DNA of 64,000 nucleotides, taken from positions 103,014-167,013 of the forward strand of contig JANWWJ010000021.1 of the NCBI GenBank assembly GCA_025056305.1. The letters run 5' to 3'. This DNA comes from Chitinophagales bacterium (lineage in GTDB: Bacteria; Bacteroidota; Bacteroidia; Chitinophagales; UBA10324). Positions within the stretch are counted from its first letter, which is position 1. Every line of letters starts with the position of its first letter. The position numbers and the translations under genes were made by a program. The notes beneath the pieces are model-generated. The model had not been told where the DNA came from, did no database searches, and was given only the letters and a program-made list of their open reading frames with translations. Positions 35,064-45,706 of the stretch are shown piece by piece.

Positions 35064-37106
35064 ATGAAAAAGCCAAACAGACTCATCGCCGAAAGCAGCC
35101 CATACCTTCAACAACATGCCCATAACCCTGTGGACTGGTACCCATGGGGAGAGGAAGCTTGGCAAAGAGCAAAAGAAGAAAACAAGCTGGTGCTTATATC
35201 TATCGGCTATGCTGCCTGCCATTGGTGTCACGTCATGGAACGCGAATGCTTTGAGGATCCACAAGTGGCTGAAGTCATGAATCAACATTTTATTAATATA
35301 AAAGTAGACCGGGAGGAACGTCCGGATGTGGACCAACTGTACATGCTCGCCGTGCAGTTGATGACGGGTTCCGGAGGTTGGCCACTCAACTGTTTTACCT
35401 TACCTGACGGCCGTCCGGTGTTTGGAGGTACCTATTTCCCCAAGCGACGGTGGCTATTGATATTGCAACAGCTTGCAGAATATTGGCATCAGCACCCAGC
35501 CGATGCCCGGCAATTTGCAGACCGATTGACCGAGGCCCTGCGGCATCTGGAGCAGCCCCTACAAGGAGAAACTTCCCACTTTTCGATGCAGGACGCGCAG
35601 CGCATCTATGAAGCTTTGGTTCCCGAATTAGATGCTGCGGAAGGGGGCTTCAGCGGCGCCCCTAAGTTTGCCCTGCCCAACCGGCTGGAATTTCTGCTTT
35701 GGTACGCGGCGGCCGCCGGCGTGCCGGCGGCCGCCGCCCACGTCTTCTTCACCCTGCGCAAAATGGCTTTTGGTGGCCTCTACGACCACGTGGGTGGCGG
35801 CTTCGCCCGCTACGCTACCGATGCCCGTTGGCACATCCCTCATTTTGAAAAAATGCTCTATGATAACGCCCAGCTCCTATCCCTTTATGCGAAAGCTTAT
35901 CAACTCACTTCCGATCCTCTGTTTCAAGATGTCGGTGAGCAAACCTTTGCTTTTGTAACTCAGGAACTCATGACCGAAGCAGGTGCCCTGTGCTCTTCGC
36001 TCGATGCCGACAGTGAGGGCCAAGAAGGGCGTTATTACGTATGGACTCGCGGCGAACTCAAAGAAGTGCTCGGCGCCGATTTTCCGCTGGTCGAATTGTA
36101 TTACAACATCAACGACTACGGTCATTGGGAAGAGGGCAAATACGTTTTGGTTCGGCGTGCCGACGACCAGACAGTGGCCCGGCAATTGGGCTACACAGAA
36201 ACCGAATTGCGGCAGCGCCTGCAGCAGGTACGCCAAAAACTGCTTCAGGCTCGACAGCTTCGTCCACGTCCTATGCGTGATGACAAAGAAATCACCTCAT
36301 GGGCTGCGCTGATGATTAAGGCCTGTTGCGATGCCTACGAGGCTTGGGGAAAGGAGTCGTTTCGAGATTTAGCCTTGCGTCAGGCATGGCGTATTTGGGA
36401 CCAATTTTCTACCAACCATCCTCGAGGTTTATTCCACGCCCGCATAAACAGCCGCGGCTGCTCGCCTGGTTTTCTGGATGACTACGCCTTTTCAGCAGAT
36501 GCCTTCCTGTCGGTTTACCGCATCACCTTCGATGAATCCTGGCTAAATCGTGCCGCTGAGCTGGTTCACTTTGCCGATCAACACTTCTATGATGAACAAC
36601 AAGGGCTGTACTATTATTCAGCCCGAAATCAAACACCACTCATTGTCCGGCTTGCCGAACTTACTGATGATGTGATCCCTTCATCCACCTCGACCTTGGC
36701 GCGGGTGCTTTTACAATTAGGACGTTACCTCGATAATGAAACTATGTTAGAACAGTCGCGTCGTTTGTTGCAAAAAATGCTATCAAACATGCTGCGCTAC
36801 CCAATGGCCTATTGCAACTGGGCTATCCTGTTATTGCAACATGTTGTTCCGCATCACGAAGTTGTGATTGTCGGTGAAGAGGCTCTTTCATTACGTGAAA
36901 AACTGGTACGCCACTTTTTACCTTATGTACTCTTGGCTGGAAGCACTACGCCCGACGGTAAAATCCCTATTGTGCAAAATCGCTATGTCCCACAGGAAAC
37001 ATTCATTTACGTATGTCAAAACAAGGCATGCCTCATGCCGGTAAAGGATGTCAACCAAGCTTTAGACCAGTTGATGACAGGACGTCTGAATACTAAAAAA
37101 ACCTGA
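35064..37106 (+). CDS. Thioredoxin-like YyaL/SSP411 (DUF255) protein
   Basis: A 680-residue protein of the SSP411/YyaL family with an N-terminal thioredoxin-like domain (about 1-165) containing CHWC at 52-55 (redox Cxx[14 protein letters not shown]) and a (alpha/alpha)6-barrel domain resembling N-acylglucosamine epimerase-like proteins. Family members are annotated as uncharacterised; the reaction is unknown. Residues about 214-226 form an alanine-rich insert ([12 protein letters not shown]) encoded by a long GC palindrome. The TTG at 35055 would add three residues; ATG 35064 is preferred. The 3' end overlaps the convergent epimerase gene by 14 nt. Confidence 0.92.
   Translation: MKKPNRLIAESSPYLQQHAHNPVDWYPWGEEAWQRAKEENKLVLISIGYAACHWCHVMERECFEDPQVAEVMNQHFINIKVDREERPDVDQLYMLAVQLMTGSGGWPLNCFTLPDGRPVFGGTYFPKRRWLLILQQLAEYWHQHPADARQFADRLTEALRHLEQPLQGETSHFSMQDAQRIYEALVPELDAAEGGFSGAPKFALPNRLEFLLWYAAAAGVPAAAAHVFFTLRKMAFGGLYDHVGGGFARYATDARWHIPHFEKMLYDNAQLLSLYAKAYQLTSDPLFQDVGEQTFAFVTQELMTEAGALCSSLDADSEGQEGRYYVWTRGELKEVLGADFPLVELYYNINDYGHWEEGKYVLVRRADDQTVARQLGYTETELRQRLQQVRQKLLQARQLRPRPMRDDKEITSWAALMIKACCDAYEAWGKESFRDLALRQAWRIWDQFSTNHPRGLFHARINSRGCSPGFLDDYAFSADAFLSVYRITFDESWLNRAAELVHFADQHFYDEQQGLYYYSARNQTPLIVRLAELTDDVIPSSTSTLARVLLQLGRYLDNETMLEQSRRLLQKMLSNMLRYPMAYCNWAILLLQHVVPHHEVVIVGEEALSLREKLVRHFLPYVLLAGSTTPDGKIPIVQNRYVPQETFIYVCQNKACLMPVKDVNQALDQLMTGRLNTKKT
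35706..35737. repeat. 32-bp GC inverted repeat within coding sequence
   Basis: Arms 35706-35720 and 35723-35737 are exact reverse complements, separated by GT at 35721-35722. The stretch is almost wholly G and C and encodes alanines. It would form a very strong hairpin in DNA or mRNA. Confidence 0.85.
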
Positions 37107-37959
37107 CAGTCCAACTAATGCTAAACTGCGAAGCCGAAGGCAGTGCAATCATGTGCGGTTTTTCTTCCAGCTGCTGCGTGCTGTGCACCGAATCGGCATG
37201 ACCCAACCATGGTTCAATACAAACAAAATCAGCTTGCGGCACTGCCCAAATACCCAGGAAAGGAAAGTTTGCATAGTCCACCTCTATGCCGTGTGGTGAA
37301 CGATCACTGCGCAAAGCAATACGGCGCGATTTCGGCTGCAACACTAAAGCATCATCGTTAAACAACTCTCTGTGCAGCGCTATGCGCTGCTGGTGGTGAA
37401 GAAAAGGTTTTTCGGCATCGAGCAGCCCTTCGGTATTTAGACACCACCGGTTGAGCGTTTCTGCTTGTTCGAATTCCAAATACCAGTCTTCGTAGCGGGA
37501 ATCCTCTGTCAACGGAACCCGAAATGCCGGGTGTGCACCTAAAGAAAAATACATAAGATCATCACCGGTATTTTCCACGACATACGTCGTGGTCAATTCC
37601 AAGCCGTTAACAACGTATTGTATAGATAACAAAAAATCAAATGGATATATCTGGTTTATCGAATCGTTTTTTCGAAGCACCAGGGTGGCGGTGTGGTCCT
37701 TCTGTTCAGCCAGTACAAAGTCCTGATCGCGGGCAAAACCATGCCGCCCCATGTGAAAAAGTTTTTGACGGTACCAATAGCAGTTTCCTTTAAGTGTTCC
37801 CACAATGGGGAATAGGACTGGTGCTCGCCGGCTCCAAAAGCGCACATCACCTGACCATAGATAGTTTAAGCCGGTAAGTGGCGAATAGACCGCATGCCAT
37901 TCAGCGCCACGGAGGGCTACAGCAACTTCCAGTTCGTTGCTGCGCAGCAATATGGTCAT
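37093..37959 (-). CDS. Aldose 1-epimerase family protein
   Basis: A 288-residue galactose-mutarotase-fold protein. The segments [36 protein letters not shown] (HMGRHGFAR with a catalytic-type histidine), [14 protein letters not shown] (second catalytic histidine) and [14 protein letters not shown] are those of aldose 1-epimerases and the related YeaD/GalM-like group. It interconverts alpha and beta anomers of a hexose or hexose phosphate; the sugar is not known. The true start is the ATG at 37959; a GTG at 37965 is less likely. It directly follows rplQ (21-nt gap), so it may be read through from the ribosomal operon, and its stop overlaps the convergent thioredoxin-like gene. Confidence 0.88.
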   Translation of the reverse strand: MTILLRSNELEVAVALRGAEWHAVYSPLTGLNYLWSGDVRFWSRRAPVLFPIVGTLKGNCYWYRQKLFHMGRHGFARDQDFVLAEQKDHTATLVLRKNDSINQIYPFDFLLSIQYVVNGLELTTTYVVENTGDDLMYFSLGAHPAFRVPLTEDSRYEDWYLEFEQAETLNRWCLNTEGLLDAEKPFLHHQQRIALHRELFNDDALVLQPKSRRIALRSDRSPHGIEVDYANFPFLGIWAVPQADFVCIEPWLGHADSVHSTQQLEEKPHMIALPSASQFSISWTVRFF

Positions 37960-37980
37960 GAGCACAGGTTGGCCGCGTGG

Positions 37981-38523
37981 TCAGGAACCCCCCGTTTTTT
38001 GCGGCATGGTCTTGGGGACTCCTGCGGCCCGTTCGGCCGCCTTGGGTTTTTCCTTGACAGATGCAGCAGCCGTTCGCGTACCTCCTTTCTTTCCTCCCCG
38101 CCGCGTGCGTTTTTTTGCAACAGGCTTAGCAGCCGCAGCCGTCTGTTCCGCCGAACCACTGCTGAGGCTAAAGTCCACCAATTCGATTAAAGCCAATTCA
38201 GCACTGTCGCCACTGCGAGGTCCGATTTTGATGATGCGCGTATACCCCCCGGGCCGGCTCGCTATTTTTTCTGCCACCTCACCGAACAGGGTTTTTACCG
38301 CCTCTTTCTGCCGCAACACGCTGAAGACGACACGACGGTTGTGGGTGGTGTCTTCTTTAGCACGGGTCAACAACGGCTCTACGAAGCGACGCAAGGCTTT
38401 CGCCTTTGCTGTAGTGGTAATGATATGTTTGTTGAGGATCAGCGAAGAAGCCAGGTTCCGCAGCAAAGCCCTGCGGTGCTGCGTATCGCGCCCCAGATGA
38501 TTAACTTTTCTTGCGTGTCGCAT
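37981..38523 (-). CDS. rplQ: 50S ribosomal protein L17
   Basis: Large-subunit protein near the exit tunnel. Residues 1-115 match the family ([49 protein letters not shown]). Beyond about 120 a Lys/Ala/Arg/Gly-rich tail ([18 protein letters not shown]) brings the length to 180, longer than E. coli L17 (127). Last ribosomal gene of the operon, 14 nt after rpoA. Confidence 0.97.
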   Translation of the reverse strand: MRHARKVNHLGRDTQHRRALLRNLASSLILNKHIITTTAKAKALRRFVEPLLTRAKEDTTHNRRVVFSVLRQKEAVKTLFGEVAEKIASRPGGYTRIIKIGPRSGDSAELALIELVDFSLSSGSAEQTAAAAKPVAKKRTRRGGKKGGTRTAAASVKEKPKAAERAAGVPKTMPQKTGGS

Positions 38524-38537
38524 CGCCGATCAAAGTA

Positions 38538-39530
38538 TTAATTATCCAATCCATACTTGCTCAGGTCCATGCCAAAATGGAGGCCTTTTTCCTGCAACAG
38601 GGCTTCGATTTCCATGAGCGACTTGCGCCCGAAGTTGCGAAACTTCAGCAGCTCATTGGTGTCGTACTTGACTAAATCTTTCAGTGTGGTGATTTTAGCT
38701 GCTTTCAAACAGTTATAAGCACGGACCGACAGGTCTAAGTCTTCTAAAGGCGTCAATAACAGTTTGCGCATTTGAAGTTTTTGCTCATCTACTTCTTCTT
38801 CTACCTCTTTTTCCTTGACATCAAAAGTGATGTTTTCATCGCTGATGAGCATGAGGTGTTGAATCAGGATTCGCGCAGCACCCTTGATGGCATCTTCGGG
38901 ATGAATGGTACCGTCGGTCTTGATTTCAATAATCAGTTTTTCATAATCAGTGCGCTGTTCCACGCGCGTATTTTCCACCGTATAGCGCACGTTTTTGATC
39001 GGCGTATAGATGGCATCCATGGCTATGGTGCCAATCGGGGCATCTTTTTTCTGATTTTCTTCCGAAGGCACATAACCGCGCCCGCGCGTGATGATCAGTT
39101 CCATATCCAGCTTGACACTGCGCTCCATGCGGCAAATCACTAAATCCGGATTGACGACACGAAAGTTGGATGTGGCCTTTTCAATATCGCCGGCAAGGAA
39201 TTCGTCCTTGTTTTTAATCGAAACCAATACCTTTTCCTGCTCCAACAGATCTTCAGCAATACATTTGAGACGTACCTGTTTAAGATTAAGCACAATTTCG
39301 GTGACGTCTTCAATGACGCCTTTGATGGTTGAAAACTCATGCTCCACGCCACTGATGCGGATGGAACTGATGGCGTATCCTTCCAACGAAGACAACAGGA
39401 CCCGGCGCAAGGCATTGCCAATGGTAACGCCAAAACCGGGTTCCAAGGGTTTGAACTCGAACAGGCCCTCAAAATCGGTGGCCTTTTGCATGATGATTTT
39501 TTCAGGTCTTTGAAACGTGAGCAGTGACAT
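38538..39530 (-). CDS. rpoA: RNA polymerase subunit alpha
   Basis: Dimerisation platform of RNA polymerase and contact for activators. The 330 residues include the N-terminal domain (FEPLEPGFG-like, [14 protein letters not shown]) and the C-terminal domain ([37 protein letters not shown]) that binds UP-element DNA. The central linker is acidic ([11 protein letters not shown]). It sits between rpsD and rplQ, the common alpha-operon order. Confidence 0.98.
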   Translation of the reverse strand: MSLLTFQRPEKIIMQKATDFEGLFEFKPLEPGFGVTIGNALRRVLLSSLEGYAISSIRISGVEHEFSTIKGVIEDVTEIVLNLKQVRLKCIAEDLLEQEKVLVSIKNKDEFLAGDIEKATSNFRVVNPDLVICRMERSVKLDMELIITRGRGYVPSEENQKKDAPIGTIAMDAIYTPIKNVRYTVENTRVEQRTDYEKLIIEIKTDGTIHPEDAIKGAARILIQHLMLISDENITFDVKEKEVEEEVDEQKLQMRKLLLTPLEDLDLSVRAYNCLKAAKITTLKDLVKYDTNELLKFRNFGRKSLMEIEALLQEKGLHFGMDLSKYGLDN

Positions 39531-39559
39531 GCTTTTATTTTTTATTTGAAAAATGCTTA

Positions 39560-40165
39560 TTACTTGGAATACAGCTCTACGATGAGCTGCTCTTTGATGT
39601 TTTCGGGAATTTGCTCGCGTTGGGGATAGCTTAGGAATTTACCTTCCCACTTGTCTGAATTCCACTCCAGCCAAGCTACCCGATGACCATGGTTAGCGAG
39701 CGATTGTTTGATGACTTCGAGTTCCCTCGAAGCAGGTACCACCCCCACCACATCACCAGGTTTTAAGATCAACGAAGGAATGTTGGTCACCTTGCCGTTG
39801 AGCATGATGTGCCTGTGCGAAACCAGCTGTCGCGCGCCGCGGCGCGTGGGAGCCAGGCCCAACCGATACACCGTATTATCGAGCCTTGATTCCAATAACC
39901 GCATCAAATTTTCTCCGGTAACTCCTTTGGTTCGAACAGCTTCCCGATAAAAGCGTGCAAATTGCCGTTCCAACAGGCCATACGTCATTTTGGCCTTTTG
40001 TTTTTCTTGAAGTTGAATTGCATACTGGGTTGGCTGCCGTCGCTTACGGGCAGTGCCATGTATGCCGGGCGGATAATTTTTTTTCTCCAATGCCTTGGAA
40101 AAGCCCAATATGGGTTCTCCAAAAGTCCGGGAAACTTTAGCGCGAGGTCCTATGTATCGAGCCAT
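39560..40165 (-). CDS. rpsD: 30S ribosomal protein S4
   Basis: Primary 16S-binding protein of the small subunit; 201 residues. N-terminal [20 protein letters not shown]4 RNA-binding domain ([32 protein letters not shown]). No zinc-cysteine cluster. 39 nt after rpsK, 29 nt before rpoA. S4 often regulates its operon by binding mRNA; no such site was identified here. Confidence 0.97.
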   Translation of the reverse strand: MARYIGPRAKVSRTFGEPILGFSKALEKKNYPPGIHGTARKRRQPTQYAIQLQEKQKAKMTYGLLERQFARFYREAVRTKGVTGENLMRLLESRLDNTVYRLGLAPTRRGARQLVSHRHIMLNGKVTNIPSLILKPGDVVGVVPASRELEVIKQSLANHGHRVAWLEWNSDKWEGKFLSYPQREQIPENIKEQLIVELYSK

Positions 40166-40204
40166 ATGGGATGTGCAAGCAGGTATTTACGATTTTCAAC
40201 AGGT

Positions 40205-40594
40205 TTAAACTCGTCGACGTTTGGGAGGCCGACAGCCGTTGTGCGGCAAAGGCGTCACATCTCGGATCATGGTAATGTCGATGCCTTGGGCATGGATTGC
40301 CCGGATGGCTGCTTCACGACCCGCTCCAGGTCCTTTGACAAACACTTCCACACGCCGAACTCCTAAATCGTGTGCCGCCTTGGCCGCTTCTTGAGCTGCC
40401 ACTTGAGCGGCATACGGAGTGCTTTTCTTAGAGCCCTTAAAGCCGGCCTTGCCTGCCGACGACCATGCTACCGTATTGCCATTTCGATTGGTAAAAGTGA
40501 CGATAATGTTGTTGAAACTGGCTTGTATGTACACATAGCCGTCGGGGTCGGCCTTAATCGTCTTTTTCTTGGCGGTTTTTTTTGTTTCAGCCAT
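40205..40594 (-). CDS. rpsK: 30S ribosomal protein S11
   Basis: Platform protein near the mRNA exit; 129 residues with the family signatures [34 protein letters not shown] and [17 protein letters not shown] at the C-terminus. 28 nt after rpsM, 39 nt before rpsD. Confidence 0.97.
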   Translation of the reverse strand: MAETKKTAKKKTIKADPDGYVYIQASFNNIIVTFTNRNGNTVAWSSAGKAGFKGSKKSTPYAAQVAAQEAAKAAHDLGVRRVEVFVKGPGAGREAAIRAIHAQGIDITMIRDVTPLPHNGCRPPKRRRV

Positions 40595-40622
40595 ATGAGA
40601 GAAAAACTAATAGTGATGTCAA

Positions 40623-41006
40623 TTACTTCTTGGCGGGTGCTTTTTTCTTTCCAGCAACGGTTTTGCGTTTGCCCTTGCGCGTGCGGGCGTTGGTACGCGT
40701 GCGCTGCCCTCGAACTGGCAAGCCCTTACGATGGCGCATACCACGGTAGCAACCAATATCCATAAGGCGCTTGATGTTCATTTGCACCTCGGAACGCAAG
40801 GCCCCTTCTACTTTATAATCGTTGGTAACAATGGTGCGAATGCGGCTCAGTTCTTCATCGGTCCATTCATGAACTTTTTTGTTAAGATCTACACCTGCGG
40901 CTTCCAAAATCTTGCGGCCGCTGCTGCGGCCAATGCCGTAGATATAGGAAAGGCCAATGTCCCCGCGCTTGTTTTTAGGCAGATCTACACCTGCTATGCG
41001 TGCCAT
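40623..41006 (-). CDS. rpsM: 30S ribosomal protein S13
   Basis: Head protein contacting the P-site tRNA and L5; 127 residues with [22 protein letters not shown]-type [10 protein letters not shown] and [23 protein letters not shown]. The basic C-terminal tail ([13 protein letters not shown]) is longer than in E. coli. 19 nt after rpmJ. Confidence 0.97.
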   Translation of the reverse strand: MARIAGVDLPKNKRGDIGLSYIYGIGRSSGRKILEAAGVDLNKKVHEWTDEELSRIRTIVTNDYKVEGALRSEVQMNIKRLMDIGCYRGMRHRKGLPVRGQRTRTNARTRKGKRKTVAGKKKAPAKK

Positions 41007-41025
41007 GCTGTGTCAGAATATGGGT

Positions 41026-41142
41026 TTAACCTTGTCGTTGTTTGTATCGAGGATTTTTCTTGTTGATTACATAAAGTTTGCCTTTTCGGCGTACAATCTT
41101 ACACTCGGGGCTTCGTCGCTTGATGCTGGCTCGTACTTTCAT
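41026..41142 (-). CDS. rpmJ: 50S ribosomal protein L36
   Basis: A 38-residue protein, short enough to be missed in automated scans. It starts [19 protein letters not shown] and ends [10 protein letters not shown], with TAA at 41026-41028. It has one cysteine (C14), so it lacks the CxxC zinc pair of the C+ form. It lies between infA (12-nt gap) and rpsM (19-nt gap), the standard Bacteroidota order. Confidence 0.95.
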   Translation of the reverse strand: MKVRASIKRRSPECKIVRRKGKLYVINKKNPRYKQRQG

Positions 41143-41154
41143 GCTGCCAAATCC

Positions 41155-41373
41155 TTATTTGTACCGAAATGTGATTCTACCTCTTCCCAAATCGTAGGGC
41201 GACATTTCCACGGCCACCTTGTCACCAGGCAAAATGCGGATGTAATTCATGCGCATCTTTCCGGAGATAGTAGCAATAATCTCGTGTCCGTTTTCCAAAC
41301 GAACACGGAACATGGCGTTGGATAATGCCTCCGTGATGACGCCATCCTGCTTGATGAGTGGCTGCTTCGCCAT
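41155..41373 (-). CDS. infA: Translation initiation factor IF-1
   Basis: A 72-residue S1/OB-fold protein that binds the A site during initiation. The ATG at 41373 gives the family start [11 protein letters not shown]; the frame is open to 41415 but the extra residues are not part of the family. [25 protein letters not shown] is diagnostic. 60 nt after map, 12 nt before rpmJ. Confidence 0.96.
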   Translation of the reverse strand: MAKQPLIKQDGVITEALSNAMFRVRLENGHEIIATISGKMRMNYIRILPGDKVAVEMSPYDLGRGRITFRYK

Positions 41374-41433
41374 GAAAAAGGAGGTGCAAATATCTGAATT
41401 TATATCCAATTTCAAGCATCGGTATGCCCTTTT

Positions 41434-42216
41434 TCAGACGACCGAAAGGGCTGAGGTGCACTCGATAAATTCAAAAGTGGTTAGCACTTCAGGCCCCTGA
41501 TCTGCAATAGCAATCGTATGTTCAAAATGGGCAGAAGGTTTGCCATCTCGGGTCCGCACGGTCCATTGATCACGGTCGGTATAGACCTCGCGACGGCCGG
41601 CATTGATCATAGGCTCAATGGCTATCACCAGCCCTTTCAGTAAGCGTAAGCCGTTTCCTCTCTTGCCGTAGTTGGGAACTTCTGGATCTTCATGCAGACT
41701 TCGGCCAATGCCATGCCCCACCAGTTCTCTTACCACCGAAAAACCTCGCTGCTCTACATATCGTTGAATGGCATGGGAAATGTCGCCAATTCGTTTGCCC
41801 GGACGTGCTTGCTCAATACCCCGCAGCAAGGCTTGGTAAGTGACCCGCAACAGCTGCGACTTTTCCTCGTCAATTTGTCCTACGGCGAATGTGTAGGCCG
41901 AGTCGCCGTAAAACCCTTCATAAACCACACCGCAATCCACCGATACAATGTCACCCTCTTTTAGTTCGTAATCACCTGGAATGCCATGCACCACAGCGTC
42001 ATTTACTGAAGTACAGATCGAAGCGGGGAACCCTTTATAGCCCAAAAAGGCGGGCTTCCCTCCTAGATCATGAATGAAGGCATAAGCCACACGATCCAGA
42101 TCACGCGTGCGTACGCCCGGCCGGATGTGTTGAGCCACCGCACCCAAAGTGCGCGAGACCAAATGGCATGCCTTTCGAATAGCCTCGATCTCGTCAGCCG
42201 TCTTGTAGTAAATCAT
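41434..42216 (-). CDS. map: Type I methionine aminopeptidase
   Basis: Removes the initiator methionine. The 260-residue protein has the pita-bread fold motifs with the two-metal ligands (DCGVVYEGFYGDSAY, HGIGRSLHEDPEVPNYG, GLVIAIEPMI, SAHFEHTIAI) intact. It overlaps secY by four bases (ATGA) and is followed by infA with 60 nt between. No adk gene separates secY and map here. Confidence 0.97.
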   Translation of the reverse strand: MIYYKTADEIEAIRKACHLVSRTLGAVAQHIRPGVRTRDLDRVAYAFIHDLGGKPAFLGYKGFPASICTSVNDAVVHGIPGDYELKEGDIVSVDCGVVYEGFYGDSAYTFAVGQIDEEKSQLLRVTYQALLRGIEQARPGKRIGDISHAIQRYVEQRGFSVVRELVGHGIGRSLHEDPEVPNYGKRGNGLRLLKGLVIAIEPMINAGRREVYTDRDQWTVRTRDGKPSAHFEHTIAIADQGPEVLTTFEFIECTSALSVV

Positions 42217-43544
42217 CCCACAGGTGCCGTAGCTCTTCCTTTAATACGGCCTGATTTCATGAGGCCATCATAATGGCGCATGAGCAAGTGGCTTTCAATT
42301 TGTTGCAAGGTATCCAGCATAACGCCTACGGTGATCAACAGCGAGGTGCCGCCAAAGAAGCCGGCAAACTGGCTGTTCACCCCTAATCCTTGTGCAAAGG
42401 CCGGCATCATGGCGATAAAAGCCAATAATAAAGCTCCCGGCAACGTAATTCGCGACATGACGTTATCGATGAAGTTAGCCGTTTGCTTTCCGGGCTTGAC
42501 CCCGGGAATAAAGCCACCGTTGCGCTTCATATCGTCGGCCATTTGTACCGGATTGATGATGATGGCCGTGTAGAAATAGGTAAACAAAATGATGAGAATG
42601 CTGTTGACGAAGTTGTACCAGAAAGAGGCAGGATTGGTAAAAGCCACTGCTCCCTGCATGGCCTCAGAGTCAGGGAAAAACTGTGCGATGGTGGCCGGAA
42701 TAAACATTATGGCCTGAGCAAAAATGATCGGCATGACGCCGGCAGCATTCACCTTCAAAGGAATATACTGCCGCACACCACCATACATCTTGTTGCCAAC
42801 CACGCGCTTGGCATACTGTACGGGAATTTTGCGCGTTCCCTGCACCAACAAGATTACTACCAGTACGGCGGCCAAAATAGCAGCAATCTCCAGCAGGAAT
42901 GCAATGAGACCACCTCCTTCGTTGAGTCTACTTTCAAATTCGGTAAACAAGGCAAACGGAAGCGTTGCAATAATGCCCACAGTAATCATGAGCGAGATGC
43001 CGTTGCCAATGCCGCGATCCGTAATGCGCTCGCCCATCCACATGATGAAGATGGTGCCAGCGGTCAGTATCACCACCGAGCTCAGCCAAAACATTTGCGG
43101 AGCAACCACCACATTAGCTCCCAATCCGTTTTTTAGATATACCACATAGCCTGAGGCCTGAGCAGCTGTGATGGCTACCGTCAGATATCGCGTATAGCTA
43201 TTGATCTTTCGCCTACCACTTTCTCCTTCTCGCTGCAGTTTTTGTAATGCAGGAAGAGCCATGGACAATAACTGCATCACAATGGATGCCGAGATGTACG
43301 GCATGATACCCAGCGCAAAAATGCTGCCTCGAGTAAATGCGCCACCGGCAAAAATGTCCAGCAAGCTGAAGATGCCTTTAGCCCCCTGCTGGCCGATGGC
43401 CTGCAATTGCTCTGGATCTACTCCGGGCAACACAATATAGCTGCCTAACCGATACAAGAAAATCAAGCCTAACGTGTACAAAATGCGCTTACGCAGGTCT
43501 TCAATTTTCCAGATGTTACTGAGCGTTTCGATGAGCTTTTTCAT
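42213..43544 (-). CDS. secY: Preprotein translocase subunit SecY
   Basis: Channel subunit of the Sec translocon. The 443-residue protein has ten membrane helices and the usual signatures (LGIMPYISASIVMQL, YTRYLTVAI, GIGNGISLMI, MADDMKRNGGFIPGVKPG). The ATG at 43544 is chosen over a TTG at 43559. Its stop overlaps the map start (ATGA), and it follows rplO by 20 nt. Confidence 0.97.
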   Translation of the reverse strand: MKKLIETLSNIWKIEDLRKRILYTLGLIFLYRLGSYIVLPGVDPEQLQAIGQQGAKGIFSLLDIFAGGAFTRGSIFALGIMPYISASIVMQLLSMALPALQKLQREGESGRRKINSYTRYLTVAITAAQASGYVVYLKNGLGANVVVAPQMFWLSSVVILTAGTIFIMWMGERITDRGIGNGISLMITVGIIATLPFALFTEFESRLNEGGGLIAFLLEIAAILAAVLVVILLVQGTRKIPVQYAKRVVGNKMYGGVRQYIPLKVNAAGVMPIIFAQAIMFIPATIAQFFPDSEAMQGAVAFTNPASFWYNFVNSILIILFTYFYTAIIINPVQMADDMKRNGGFIPGVKPGKQTANFIDNVMSRITLPGALLLAFIAMMPAFAQGLGVNSQFAGFFGGTSLLITVGVMLDTLQQIESHLLMRHYDGLMKSGRIKGRATAPVG

Positions 43545-43564
43545 GGGCGTAAGCTGCAAACAGA

Positions 43565-44011
43565 TTAAACAATTTCTACAGCACCACCGGCAGCTTCGAT
43601 TGCCTTACGTGCTGACTCGCTGACAGCATGTACTCGAACCTGAAGAGCAGCCGTAAGCTTTCCTTTGCCAAGGACTTTGATGGATACGGGCTTTTTTACA
43701 GCCCCCAGTTGAACGAGGGTTTCAGCATCGAGCTGCTGGATTTGATACTTATCAGCCAATTGCTGCAGGCGGCTGAGGTTGACTACTTGATAGGTTTTGC
43801 GGAAAGGATTTTTAAAACCAAACTTTGGGATCCGGCGCTGCAGGGGCATTTGCCCTCCTTCAAAGCCGCGCTTCAGTTTCGTACCACTGCGCTGCCAGGC
43901 CCCTTTGTTACCGCGGGTAGCCGTGCCGCCGTGGCCACTACCCTGGCCTCGACCTATCCGTTTCCTCTTCTTAACGGAACCTGCAGCAGGTTTCAAGTTA
44001 TGCAAATCCAT
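43565..44011 (-). CDS. rplO: 50S ribosomal protein L15
   Basis: Late-assembly large-subunit protein; 148 residues with the N-terminal family signature (KPAAGSVKKRKRIGRGQGSGHGGTATRGNKGAWQR in outline) and GGQMPLQRRIPKFGF. 3 nt after rpmD, 20 nt before secY. Confidence 0.97.
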   Translation of the reverse strand: MDLHNLKPAAGSVKKRKRIGRGQGSGHGGTATRGNKGAWQRSGTKLKRGFEGGQMPLQRRIPKFGFKNPFRKTYQVVNLSRLQQLADKYQIQQLDAETLVQLGAVKKPVSIKVLGKGKLTAALQVRVHAVSESARKAIEAAGGAVEIV

Positions 44012-44014
44012 GGA

Positions 44015-44194
44015 TCATACATTTTCAACTTTAACCAAATGCTTCACTTTCTGAATCATACCCCGAATGGCAGGCGTGTCTTCCTTAATTACCGGTACTT
44101 GAAGCTTGTTGATACCCAAGGCGCGGATTGTGCGTTTGGTACGCAAACTGGTGTCAATGGCGCTTCGGATTTGAGTGATTTTGATTTTTCCCAT
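44015..44194 (-). CDS. rpmD: 50S ribosomal protein L30
   Basis: A 59-residue protein from the ATG at 44194 (MGKIKITQIRSAID); a TTG at 44200 is less likely. It has the L30 core LRTKRTIRALGINKL and GMIQKVKHLVKVENV. 6 nt after rpsE, 3 nt before rplO. Confidence 0.95.
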   Translation of the reverse strand: MGKIKITQIRSAIDTSLRTKRTIRALGINKLQVPVIKEDTPAIRGMIQKVKHLVKVENV

Positions 44195-44200
44195 AGGCAA

Positions 44201-44722
44201 TCACCCTTGAAATACCCTTTTTAACGGAATACCCCTGAGCCGTGCTACTTGCAGTGGGTCTTTGAGCATAGCCAATGCGCGCACGGTAGCTTTCACTACG
44301 TTGTGCGGATTAGAGGAACCTAACGACTTTGCCAGCACGTCAGTGATTCCGGCACTTTCCAGTACAGCCCGCATGGCCCCTCCTGCAATCACTCCTGTGC
44401 CATGACTGGCAGGCTTAAGCCAAATTTTTGCTGCTCCGTATTTAGCTGTGATCTCATGCGGAATGGTGCCTTTGTAGAGGGGAACTCGAACCAAATTCTT
44501 TTTTGCATCGTCTATGCCTTTGGCTATGGCTTCCTGCACTTCTCTGGCCTTCCCCAAACCATGGCCTACAATTCCATTGCCATCACCAACAACCACCAAT
44601 GCAGAAAAACTGAACGTGCGGCCGCCCTTGGTCACTTTGGCCGTACGCTCAATAGCCACTACACGTTCCTTCAAATCCAGCTCACTGGCTTTTACGCGGA
44701 TTAGGTTGGTTTTGGTCACCAT
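44201..44722 (-). CDS. rpsE: 30S ribosomal protein S5
   Basis: Small-subunit protein at the mRNA entry; 173 residues with the dsRNA-binding-like domain ([30 protein letters not shown]) and the C-terminal domain ([33 protein letters not shown]). 18 nt after rplR, 6 nt before rpmD. Confidence 0.97.
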   Translation of the reverse strand: MVTKTNLIRVKASELDLKERVVAIERTAKVTKGGRTFSFSALVVVGDGNGIVGHGLGKAREVQEAIAKGIDDAKKNLVRVPLYKGTIPHEITAKYGAAKIWLKPASHGTGVIAGGAMRAVLESAGITDVLAKSLGSSNPHNVVKATVRALAMLKDPLQVARLRGIPLKRVFQG

Positions 44723-44740
44723 TATGAATCATGCTTAAAG

Positions 44741-45088
44741 TTAAAATTGAAGACCGGCCTCGCGGGCTCCGTCAGCTAATGCTTTTACTCGGCCATGGTA
44801 GAGATAGCCGCCTCGGTCAAATACCACTTTGGTGATGTTTTTTTCCAATAACATGCGGCCAATGATTCGACCCACCTCAGCTGCTTTTTGCGTTTTGTTT
44901 CCCACGAACCCCCTAAGCCTCCGACTCGAAAAACTGGCTAAGGTAATGCCCCGGTCATCGTCAATAGCCTGCACATAGATTTCGGCATTACTGCGAAACA
45001 CCGAAAGCCGTGGGCGTTCGGCGGTACCGTGAATGCGCTTGCGAATGCGCCGATGAATGCGTTTTCGTCGTTGTTGTCTGGTAATCAT
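44741..45088 (-). CDS. rplR: 50S ribosomal protein L18
   Basis: 5S rRNA-binding protein; 115 residues with [36 protein letters not shown] and [23 protein letters not shown]. 33 nt after rplF, 18 nt before rpsE. Confidence 0.97.
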   Translation of the reverse strand: MITRQQRRKRIHRRIRKRIHGTAERPRLSVFRSNAEIYVQAIDDDRGITLASFSSRRLRGFVGNKTQKAAEVGRIIGRMLLEKNITKVVFDRGGYLYHGRVKALADGAREAGLQF

Positions 45089-45121
45089 ACCTCTTTACGG
45101 ATTTTGCCGTAATTCCATTGC

Positions 45122-45691
45122 TTATTTTCCACCTCCACCCGCCGCAGCTGACTTACCTGCCTTGCGGCGCAGTACCTCGTCAACATATTTAATGCCTTTG
45201 CCCTTATAGGGTTCTGGTTTTCGAATCGAGCGGATCTTCGCTGCAATCTGACCCAGCAACTGCTTATCGATACAGGTAAGGGTGATAATGGGGTTTTGTC
45301 CTTTCTGCTGCTCGGCAGTTGCTTTGATTTCCTTAGGGAGAACAAATAGCACAGGATGTGAATAACCCACCGACAGTTCCAACACCTGTCCAGTAACCTG
45401 AGCACGAAAACCTACGCCCACCAGTTCCAGCTTTTTCTCATAGCCTACAGAAACACCCCGCACCATGTTGGCGACCAATGCCCTATACAAGCCATGCAAG
45501 GCCTTGTGCCTTTTCTGATCTGTAGGGCGTTCTAGGCGCACTACGCCATTGTCCACCTTTACGCTGATGTCGGGATGCACCTTTAGGCGTAATTCACCCT
45601 TCGGACCCTTAACAGTCACCTCATTAATGGCATCAACGCTCACGGCAACACCTTTAGGTAAGGTAATCGGCAATTTTCCTATGCGAGACAT
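45122..45691 (-). CDS. rplF: 50S ribosomal protein L6
   Basis: Large-subunit protein; 189 residues with MSRIGKLPITLPKGV, TVKGPKGELRL, GVSVGYEKKLELVGVGFRAQ and the conserved KPEPYKGKGIKY signature near the C-terminus, then a short glycine-rich tail. 15 nt after rpsH. Confidence 0.97.
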   Translation of the reverse strand: MSRIGKLPITLPKGVAVSVDAINEVTVKGPKGELRLKVHPDISVKVDNGVVRLERPTDQKRHKALHGLYRALVANMVRGVSVGYEKKLELVGVGFRAQVTGQVLELSVGYSHPVLFVLPKEIKATAEQQKGQNPIITLTCIDKQLLGQIAAKIRSIRKPEPYKGKGIKYVDEVLRRKAGKSAAAGGGGK

Positions 45692-45706
45692 AAGCCGTTG
45701 AGTTGT

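Noticed and set aside
42483..43136. 217-codon plus-strand frame opposite secY
   Set aside because: Antisense to secY with no start signal or known domain.
43628..44224. 198-codon plus-strand frame opposite rplO/rpmD
   Set aside because: Overlaps three ribosomal genes on the sense strand, so not plausible.
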